Positions 1 to 4,908 of a DNA stretch of 9,651 nt are shown one piece after another. The notes under the pieces are model-generated. The model had not been told where the DNA came from, ran no database searches, and was given only the letters and a program-made list of their open reading frames with translations. Within the stretch, counting starts at the first letter, position 1. Each line of letters starts with the position of its first letter. The position numbers and the translations under genes are program-made. The DNA comes from DASTCC01 sp035711465 (GTDB taxonomy: Bacteria > Acidobacteriota > Vicinamibacteria > Vicinamibacterales > SCN-69-37): contig DASTCC010000260.1 in assembly GCA_035711465.1 (NCBI GenBank), positions 1 through 9,651 on the forward strand, given 5' to 3'.

Positions 1-317
1 TGCTGCCAGAGCGGGTGGTTGTAGGTCATCGCCTCGCCCCAGTACGCGAGGGCAAAGTTCGGATCGGCCTGCTGCGCCTCGCGGAACGCCTCGGCCGCGG
101 CGTCGTACTCGAAGCTGTGGAGCAGCAGCACACCGCGAAGAAAGGGCTCTTGTGCTGCCGCGTTGCCCGAGTTGGGAAAGGCCAGCGTGCCGAGGCCTTC
201 GACGACGTGCAAACCTGCCGGCACCGTGCCGCCAGGCGCGTCGAGCCGTGAGCAACCCACGGCTGCGAGCAGAACCAGGATCACCGTGGACGGGAAGCGG
301 CGGACCATGCCGCGCAT
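1..317 (-). CDS. TPR-containing lipoprotein, partial (C-terminus beyond left edge)
   Basis: This is the first 105 codons of a minus-strand gene that runs off the left edge. The N-terminus is a lipoprotein signal peptide: basic residues (M1 to R7), a hydrophobic core, then a lipobox A19-V20-G21-C22, so the mature protein should be lipid-anchored in the cell envelope. After a short linker, residues about 58-92 look like one tetratricopeptide repeat (FLRGVLLLHSFEYDAAAEAF, then ADPNFALAYWGEAM), a helical protein-interaction unit. The phrase AYWGEAMTYNHPLW is common in large TPR proteins of Acidobacteriota and related bacteria, from memory of such families. The ATG at 317 is preferred to the one at 308 because a GAGGT Shine-Dalgarno lies 5 bases upstream. 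The gene starts 17 bases after the hydrolase stop codon, so the two are probably co-transcribed. The substrate or partner is unknown, and the full length cannot be judged. Confidence 0.82.
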   Translation of the reverse strand, partial: MRGMVRRFPSTVILVLLAAVGCSRLDAPGGTVPAGLHVVEGLGTLAFPNSGNAAAQEPFLRGVLLLHSFEYDAAAEAFREAQQADPNFALAYWGEAMTYNHPLWQ

Positions 318-322
318 ACTAC

Positions 323-327
323 ACCTC
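323..327 (-). promoter_or_regulatory. Shine-Dalgarno of the TPR lipoprotein gene
   Basis: On the minus strand GAGGT is followed by 5 bases (GTAGT) and then the ATG at 317. It fixes the start at 317 and lies inside the 17-base gap after the upstream hydrolase gene, so the lipoprotein has its own ribosome binding site. Confidence 0.6.
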
Positions 328-334
328 GATCCGC

Positions 335-1225
335 TCACTTCCCGAGCGGGTACACAGCCTTGCTGATCGCGGCGATCAGCGCATCTCCAGCCCTGGCGTC
401 GAGGCCGCGCGTCAGCACCACGAGCACGTACGGGCGCCGGCTGTAGACGATGCCGCCGTCATGGCGGATGCGAGTGATCGTGCCGGTCTTGTGCGCGACG
501 CGCGTGCCGGCCGGGAGGCCCGCCGGAATGCCGTCGCCGAATTTCTGGCGGGCGAGAACGTCCACCATCTCGGCGCTCGCGCGTGCGCTCACCACTTCGC
601 CGCGGCCGAGCTTCCAGAAGAGCGTCGCCAGCGCCGACGCGTCGGTCGTGTTGTTCAGGCCCGTGTCGAAAGCCTTCTGATCCTCGACGCCGCGCAGGAC
701 CTCGATCCCCGACGCGCCCAGCGCGGCCATCGTCCGCCGGATCGCGGCAGGATCGAGCCGGTCGATCAGGATGTTCGCCGCGAGGTTGCTGCTCACCGTG
801 ATCATCGCCTCGTTCAGCGCCCGATAGGCGATCGGCCGGCCGGCGAGCTTGTAGACCTCCGCATCCGAGTCGTCCCCGATCGACAACTCGTAGGCGCTGC
901 CATCGACGATGCTCTTGAAACGGTTGGTGACGACGACGGTGTCGTCGAGCTTCAGGTCGCCGGCGTCGACGCGGCGATAGAGCTCGATCATGATCGGCAC
1001 CTTCATCATCGATGCCGCGTGGAAGCGTCCGTCGGCGTTGAGGCTGATCGCAGCGGCGCGCTCGGCGTCGAGAGGCTGCCAGACCACGGCCGCCTCACCG
1101 CCGCTGCTGGCGATGAGCGCGGCGACGGTCTCACGGACCGCCGCGACGTCCGGCTGGCCGCCCAGCGCGGCAGCCGCCAGGAGCAGGCCGACGGCGATCG
1201 GTCGATTCGGTCGCACGTCCGGCAT
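335..1225 (-). CDS. Secreted class A beta-lactamase-like serine hydrolase
   Basis: The product is a 296-residue protein of the serine beta-lactamase-like superfamily (class A / Beta-lactamase2 type), close to the usual length. A hydrophobic stretch at about residues 10-22 is a likely signal peptide, so it should act in the periplasm. The catalytic motifs are in order and properly spaced: S72-M-M-K75 (nucleophile and general base), S145-S146-N147 in place of the classical SDN, and K246-T247-G248. The omega-loop motif reads D187-T-G-L-N191, followed by NTTDASALATLF. By eye D187 sits where class A enzymes have Glu166, the deacylation base. The enzyme could be a genuine but slow beta-lactamase, or a related DD-peptidase or esterase-type hydrolase. 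Sequence alone does not decide this, so no bla name is given. It is the first gene of a minus-strand pair with the TPR lipoprotein and is divergent from the barrel gene. No strong Shine-Dalgarno is seen before the ATG. Confidence 0.88.
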   Translation of the reverse strand: MPDVRPNRPIAVGLLLAAAALGGQPDVAAVRETVAALIASSGGEAAVVWQPLDAERAAAISLNADGRFHAASMMKVPIMIELYRRVDAGDLKLDDTVVVTNRFKSIVDGSAYELSIGDDSDAEVYKLAGRPIAYRALNEAMITVSSNLAANILIDRLDPAAIRRTMAALGASGIEVLRGVEDQKAFDTGLNNTTDASALATLFWKLGRGEVVSARASAEMVDVLARQKFGDGIPAGLPAGTRVAHKTGTITRIRHDGGIVYSRRPYVLVVLTRGLDARAGDALIAAISKAVYPLGK

Positions 1226-1379
1226 GATACGGCGATCCGGATCCGCCGGCGCTCGGGCGCGGTTGTGCGCCTACTTCCCGACCGAAATCTGCAGATTGCC
1301 GCCGCGTGCGGTGCGGCAGCCCATTTGCACGGCAGGCGAGCGACGGCGCCGGCCAGCGCCATTCGTGGGAGGTTCTTTC
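1226..1379. promoter_or_regulatory. Divergent intergenic region with a short palindrome
   Basis: These 154 bases separate the minus-strand hydrolase from the plus-strand barrel gene, so promoters for both must lie here or in the flanking genes. I cannot point to convincing -35/-10 pairs. A perfect 10-base palindrome, GATCCGGATC (1234-1243), lies 8 bases upstream of the hydrolase start codon and is flanked by GGC and CGCC, which could extend it imperfectly. It could be an operator or an mRNA hairpin in the hydrolase leader, or chance in GC-rich DNA. Nothing else recognisable is seen. Confidence 0.35.
1367..1372 (+). promoter_or_regulatory. Shine-Dalgarno deciding a GTG start
   Basis: GGGAGG lies 7 bases before the GTG at 1380, which is ideal spacing. 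It is 19 bases before the in-frame ATG at 1392, which is too far. This favours the GTG as start of the barrel gene. Confidence 0.65.
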
Positions 1380-2096
1380 GTGCGTGAACGTATGAATGCT
1401 CGTCTCGTGACAACCGGGTTCCTCGTGCTGGCGGCGCTGGCGCTGCCGGCCGCCGCGGCCGCGCAGGCGCCGGCCGGGCGCAATGAGCTGACGGTCTTCG
1501 CGGGAATGTCGCTGGCCAGTCCAGAAAATTCGACGACCGTCGATCCGACGATCCTGCAGGCACGCTCGCTCACGACCATCTTTCCGGGTGTCGTCCGCAC
1601 CGAGGTGTCGCTCGACGGCAGCGCCGAGTTCGGCGCGCGCTACGGGCGGTACCTGTCGGACGCGCTCTCGATCAGCGCCGACTTCTCGATCGCGCCCTCG
1701 CACAGGCTCACGCAGCGTCTCGATTTCGGCTGTCCCGATCTGCGGCTCTGCATCCTCAATCTGCCCGGCCTGCCCCCGCCCGGATTCACCCTCCTCGCGC
1801 CCGATGAGTTGACGACGTCCGTCGTCGCCTACCACTACGGCGGCAACGTCAACTTCGATCTCCTGAAGGGCGCAATCCGTCCCACCGTCGTCGCCGGAGT
1901 CGGCGCAGTGAGCTACGACCTCGGCTCGCGCACGGAGACGCAGTTCGCGTTGCGCGTCGGCGGCGGCCTGCGCGCGGACACCGGGCCGATCGTGATTCGT
2001 GTCGAGGTCGTCGACGTGATCCTGGCCGATCACTTCGTCACCAAGCAGGCCGAGCACGATGTCCATGTGCGCGTCGGCTTCGGGGTGAAGTGGTAG
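1380..2096 (+). CDS. Small outer-membrane beta-barrel protein
   Basis: The 238-residue product begins with a clear Sec signal peptide. Basic residues (R2, R4, R8) precede a hydrophobic core at about residues 10-28, and a signal peptidase I site follows A-Q-A near residue 30. The mature part alternates polar and hydrophobic residues in short amphipathic strands, for example AEFGARYGRYLSDALSISAD (82-101), SVVAYHYGGNVNFDLL and VHVRVGFGVKW. It ends in tryptophan, as outer-membrane barrels often end in an aromatic residue recognised by the BAM machinery. These features suggest an 8-stranded OmpA/OmpW-like or 'outer membrane protein beta-barrel' fold. Two cysteines (C118, C124) bracket a likely loop and could form a disulfide. 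I do not recognise the exact family or a ligand. The GTG start at 1380 is chosen for its Shine-Dalgarno; starting at the ATG at 1392 would remove only 4 residues. The repeat array begins at the base after the stop codon, so this gene is probably transcribed alone. Confidence 0.78.
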   Translation: MRERMNARLVTTGFLVLAALALPAAAAAQAPAGRNELTVFAGMSLASPENSTTVDPTILQARSLTTIFPGVVRTEVSLDGSAEFGARYGRYLSDALSISADFSIAPSHRLTQRLDFGCPDLRLCILNLPGLPPPGFTLLAPDELTTSVVAYHYGGNVNFDLLKGAIRPTVVAGVGAVSYDLGSRTETQFALRVGGGLRADTGPIVIRVEVVDVILADHFVTKQAEHDVHVRVGFGVKW

Positions 2097-2221
2097 GGGA
2101 CAGACCCTGTCTTTCTAAACGGTGAGGGGGTCAGTCCCGGCTTTCGCCAAACGGGACAGACCGGGTCTTTCTGACAGGTGAGGGGGTCAGTCCCGGCTTT
2201 CGCCAAACGGGACAGACCCCC
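2097..2221. repeat. Tandem 56-bp REP-like repeat, two full units plus a partial third
   Basis: Two units of 56 bases, 2097-2152 and 2153-2208, are identical at 51 of 56 positions by direct comparison. A third begins at 2209 with GGGACAGACC and then diverges. Each unit starts with GGGACAGACC and contains GGTGAGGGGGTCAGTCCCGG followed by CTTTCGCCAAAC. The arms GGGGGTCaGTCCCG and CGGGACaGACCCCC form an imperfect palindrome with one central mismatch, complete only across units 2 and 3 (2182-2195 with 2208-2221). G-rich palindromes of this size in an intergenic space resemble REP elements mobilised by RAYT (REP-associated tyrosine) transposases. No transposase is present here, so the element class is inference. 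The array begins directly after the barrel gene stop codon. Confidence 0.8.
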
Positions 2222-2243
2222 TTTCTTTCTTTTAGTTTGTTTC
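2182..2243 (+). terminator. Probable rho-independent terminator made from the repeat
   Basis: The hairpin pairs 2182-2195 with 2208-2221: 14 positions, 13 of them paired, with a 12-base loop. It is followed at once by a T-rich tract (TTTCTTTCTTTTAGTTTG and TTTC, to about 2243). This is the only strongly T-rich stretch in the surrounding GC-rich sequence. Its position after the barrel gene and before the phosphate operon suits transcription termination and insulation. The tract is interrupted by C residues, so efficiency is uncertain. Confidence 0.55.
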
Positions 2244-2371
2244 GTCCGTGTTTCTTCTGCAGGCGTGGGGCGGCCTTAGCGCGGCTGAAACCGATCCGAC
2301 AAAGTCCTGTTACGTACGGCCGGTAGGCTGTCGGTCCCTTGAGGCGATCTGGCCTCGGGAGATCGGAGCCT
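2244..2371 (+). promoter_or_regulatory. Leader and presumed promoter region of the phosphate uptake operon
   Basis: These 128 bases between the terminator and the porin start must hold the promoter of the porin-pst unit unless transcription reads through. I find no convincing Pho box. CTGTTAC (2307-2313) and CTGTCGG (2328-2334) resemble Pho half-sites but are 21 bases apart and poorly conserved. GGGAG at 2357-2361 is 10 bases before the porin ATG, and GGAG at 2365-2368 is 3 bases before it, so the ribosome binding site is imperfect. Confidence 0.35.
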
Positions 2372-3832
2372 ATGTCTTTCAGCGCCCTGTCGCGATGCTT
2401 GATCGGGGTCTGTGCGGTCGGATTCATGCTCGTCGGCGCCGCCCCGGCTCAAGCCCAGCCCCAGCCCGTGCCGCCGACCTACGGGTTTTTCTATAAGGAA
2501 ATAACGAGAGAAGGCCGCATCTACGTCTTCAACAACCCCGAAGAGGCCGCTCGATTCGAGGCCTCCGGCGAGCTGGGCCGCGCCATCACCAAGCCTGGCA
2601 CCGGGCCGAACGGCGAGACCGTCATCGGCGACAGCGAGCGCGCGCTGCAGCTCTTCTATTTCAAGCACGGCCTCTCCGAGCCGGTACCGGATCCGGAGCC
2701 GCTGCTCCAGCGCATCGAGTGGCGCGATGGCAAGACGCGGATCAGCACCAGCATCGCGTACCTCGAGATCTCGAATCGGGTGCAGTTCCGCTACACGCAC
2801 GACTTTCCGCCCGACAACGTGACCCGGCCCGGCACGGAGAATCCGGGCGACTCCATCGGGTCGTTCCGGATTCGTCGAGCCAAGACGAAGTTCGAAGGCT
2901 GGTTCTGGAAGGCGCCGCAAGTCGCGCCGCTGCCGGTGACGATGCCGCGCTACTCGTACGAGATGCAGATGAACTGGCCTGGAGCCAGCGTCGCCAACCC
3001 GGCAGCCCTGCTCGAGGACGCCACCTTCATGTTCGACCCGACGGAAGCCGGCGTGTTTCGCGTCGTGGTCGGCCAGTTCAAGGTGCCGCAAGGCCGTCAG
3101 GAGATGACCTCGTCGGGCAGTCAGCAGTTCGTCGACCGGACGCTGGTCTCCAATGAGTTCGCGCGCGGCCGCGACATCGGCATCGCCGTGCAGGGCGCGA
3201 CCCGCGGCAACAAGCTGGAGTACCGCTTCGGCATCTTCAACGGCAACGGCGTCAGCCAGTCGATCGACAACAACGCCGCCAAGCAGGTCAACTTGCGGCT
3301 GATGTGGCAGCCCAACGGCAGCCAGGTGCTCGCGCAGCGCGCCTGGATCAGCGGCGCCCTGTACTCGGAAGCCGACTTCGAATCGACGACGGCGCCGATC
3401 TACGCGGTGGCGTTCACGTACGAGCGCAACGACTTCCATCGGACGACGACCGGGAACGACACCAAGTCCAACGTGATCGGCCTCGACGGCATCTACAAGT
3501 ACAAGGGGTTCTCGACCCTCGGCGAGTACTACTTCCGGAAGCGAACCCCTGAGACCGGATCGAAGTTCGATTCCAACGGCGGTTTCTTCCAGGCAGGCAT
3601 GATGCTCAACCGGTATCGGACCTGGGAAGCCGCGTTCCGCTACGGCCAGCGCGACATCAACGACACCGTCGACAACGACGACATCACCGAGATCCGCGGC
3701 GCGCTCAGCTACTACTACAAGCGCCACGCGCTGAAGTTCCAGATGGACTTCGGGCAGCTCAAGACCGAACTGCCTGCCGGCGGCTCGCAGAAAGCCAAGG
3801 AGCTCCGGCTGCAGGCGCAGTTCATCTTCTGA
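2372..3832 (+). CDS. Phosphate-selective porin O/P family protein
   Basis: This 486-residue outer-membrane porin opens the phosphate operon and probably admits phosphate or polyphosphate to the periplasm. A signal peptide (residues 1-28) ends in A-Q-A. Residues about 36-115 form an N-terminal segment (YGFFYKEITREGRIYVFNNP and onward) outside the barrel that may be a periplasmic or trimerisation element. The barrel follows, with hallmarks of the Porin_O_P (OprO/OprP-like) family. These include a strand pattern with RIRRAKTKFEGWFW (166-179), YEMQMNWPG, and GVFRVVVGQFKVPQGRQEMTSSG (228-250). QQFVDRTLVSNEFARGRDIGI follows at 251-271, then EYRFGIFNGNG. The protein ends in QAQFIF with a C-terminal phenylalanine, typical of outer-membrane barrels. 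The ATG at 2372 is chosen because it gives a clean signal peptide; an upstream in-frame TTG at 2339 would add 11 charged residues. It lies 58 bases before pstS. Ion preference is inferred from family and context; the lysine and arginine ladder of OprP was not traced. Confidence 0.9.
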   Translation: MSFSALSRCLIGVCAVGFMLVGAAPAQAQPQPVPPTYGFFYKEITREGRIYVFNNPEEAARFEASGELGRAITKPGTGPNGETVIGDSERALQLFYFKHGLSEPVPDPEPLLQRIEWRDGKTRISTSIAYLEISNRVQFRYTHDFPPDNVTRPGTENPGDSIGSFRIRRAKTKFEGWFWKAPQVAPLPVTMPRYSYEMQMNWPGASVANPAALLEDATFMFDPTEAGVFRVVVGQFKVPQGRQEMTSSGSQQFVDRTLVSNEFARGRDIGIAVQGATRGNKLEYRFGIFNGNGVSQSIDNNAAKQVNLRLMWQPNGSQVLAQRAWISGALYSEADFESTTAPIYAVAFTYERNDFHRTTTGNDTKSNVIGLDGIYKYKGFSTLGEYYFRKRTPETGSKFDSNGGFFQAGMMLNRYRTWEAAFRYGQRDINDTVDNDDITEIRGALSYYYKRHALKFQMDFGQLKTELPAGGSQKAKELRLQAQFIF

Positions 3833-3856
3833 TTCGACGACAGCAACAGCGGCAAC

Positions 3857-3874
3857 GCGCCGATACGTCGGCGC
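3857..3874 (+). promoter_or_regulatory. Stem-loop directly upstream of the pstS ribosome binding site
   Basis: GCGCCGA (3857-3863) pairs perfectly with TCGGCGC (3868-3874) around a TACG loop. It ends one base before the AGGGAGG Shine-Dalgarno (3876-3882) of pstS. No T tract follows, so it is not an intrinsic terminator. It may protect the pstS message from 3' exonucleases or set relative expression of porin and pstS, as intercistronic hairpins often do in binding-protein operons. The role is inference. Confidence 0.45.
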
Positions 3875-3890
3875 CAGGGAGGCAGAAGTC

Positions 3891-4862
3891 ATGAAACGCG
3901 CAGCAGCACTCATCGCGGCCCTCGCGGCCACGGCCGTCGGCGCGACGGCATTCCAGGCGGTTCGCGTGGATCCGGCCATCAAGCCCTACATGAAGTCCAG
4001 CGGGGTCTCGGGCAACGTCAACAGCGTCGGCTCGGACTCGATGAACAACCTGATGACGCTCTGGGCCGAAACGTTCCGGAAGTTCTACCCGAACGTCAGG
4101 GTGCAGGTCGAAGGCAAGGGCTCGTCGACGGCGCCGCCGGCGCTAATCGCCGGCACCTCGCAGTTCGGGCCGATGTCGCGGCCGATGCGCTCGACCGAGA
4201 TCGATCAGTTTCGGCAGCGCTACGGTTACGCGCCGACCGAGATCCGGTCGAGCTACGATGCGCTGGCGGTCTACGTCCATCGTGACAACCCGATCAAGCA
4301 GATGACCTTGGCGCAGGTCGAGGCGGTCTTCGGCAAGTCGCGGCGGCGGGGCTACAAGCAGAACGTCACCACCTGGGGCCAGCTCGGCCTGACCGGGGAC
4401 TGGGCGAACCGGCCGATCGCGCTCTACGGCCGCAACTCGGCCAGCGGCACCTACGGCTTCTTCAAGGAGAACGTGCTGAAGAACGGCGATTACAAGGACA
4501 CCGTCAAGGAGCAGCCCGGATCGGCCTCGGTCGTCCAGGGCGTCAGCGAGGACCGCTATGCCATCGGCTACAGCGGCGCCGGTTACCGCACCTCGGGCGT
4601 GCGTGCCGTGCCTCTCGCCGAGACCGAGGCCGGACCATTCTACGAAGGCACCTACGATGAAGTCACGACCGGCAAGTACCCGCTCAGCCGGTTCCTGTAC
4701 GTCTACGTCAACAAACCCAACGGCAAGCCGCTCGATCCGCTGCAGCTCGAGTTCCTGAAGCTCATGCTCAGCAAGGAAGGGCAGGAGGTCGTCGTCAAGG
4801 ACGGCTACATGCCGCTGATGCCGAAGCAGGTCGAAGAGGAGCTGGCGAAGATCGTCAAGTAA
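3891..4862 (+). CDS. pstS: Phosphate ABC transporter, periplasmic phosphate-binding protein PstS
   Basis: PstS captures inorganic phosphate in the periplasm and delivers it to the PstCA permease. The 323-residue length is normal for the family. A signal peptide (residues 1 to about 21) has no lipobox cysteine, so the mature protein should be soluble. Phosphate-contact motifs of the two-lobed PBP fold are visible: G47-S-D-S-M51, G77-S-S-T80, S96-R97 in SQFGPMSRPM, and R181-N-S-A-S-G-T187 followed by YGFF, the helix-start loop that binds the anion. Further family marks are SYDALAVYVHRDNP (121-134), VSEDRYAIGYSGAGY (218-232) and the C-terminal LSKEGQEVVVKDGYMPL. AGGGAGG at 3876-3882 is 8 bases before the ATG, a strong site consistent with the high expression usual for a binding protein. 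It follows the porin and precedes pstC by 46 bases. The sequence resembles the 'PstS family' forms with a YGYAPTEI segment more than the short E. coli type. Confidence 0.95.
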   Translation: MKRAAALIAALAATAVGATAFQAVRVDPAIKPYMKSSGVSGNVNSVGSDSMNNLMTLWAETFRKFYPNVRVQVEGKGSSTAPPALIAGTSQFGPMSRPMRSTEIDQFRQRYGYAPTEIRSSYDALAVYVHRDNPIKQMTLAQVEAVFGKSRRRGYKQNVTTWGQLGLTGDWANRPIALYGRNSASGTYGFFKENVLKNGDYKDTVKEQPGSASVVQGVSEDRYAIGYSGAGYRTSGVRAVPLAETEAGPFYEGTYDEVTTGKYPLSRFLYVYVNKPNGKPLDPLQLEFLKLMLSKEGQEVVVKDGYMPLMPKQVEEELAKIVK

Positions 4863-4908
4863 CGAGCTCAGCCTGGCCGCGGTTCGGCAGGGGACGGGAT
4901 GAGGACGG

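Noticed and set aside
152..1387. A 411-codon plus-strand open frame over the hydrolase
   Set aside because: The minus strand has intact SxxK, SxN and KTG motifs in correct order; the plus-strand product has no recognisable features.
1131..2066. A 311-codon minus-strand open frame opposite the barrel gene
   Set aside because: It overlaps the hydrolase start and the barrel gene and shows only Arg/Glu-rich composition. The plus strand has a signal peptide, Shine-Dalgarno and barrel pattern.
2097..2221. CRISPR array
   Set aside because: The units are directly adjacent 56-base copies with no variable spacers and only two to three copies.
2307..2334. Possible Pho box (CTGTTAC and CTGTCGG)
   Set aside because: The half-sites are 21 bases apart rather than 11 or 22, and the second matches poorly. 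Not enough to call PhoB control.
2339..2371. Upstream TTG start of the porin
   Set aside because: It would place 11 mostly charged residues before the signal peptide; the ATG at 2372 gives a normal one.
2131..2427. A 98-codon minus-strand open frame across the repeat array and leader
   Set aside because: Its sequence derives largely from the repeat units and their complement. There is no sign of codon selection or a conserved domain.
2276..3982. A 568-codon open frame on the minus strand opposite the porin
   Set aside because: Same cause: arginine- and valine-rich low-complexity translation, opposite an unmistakable porin with signal peptide and C-terminal phenylalanine.
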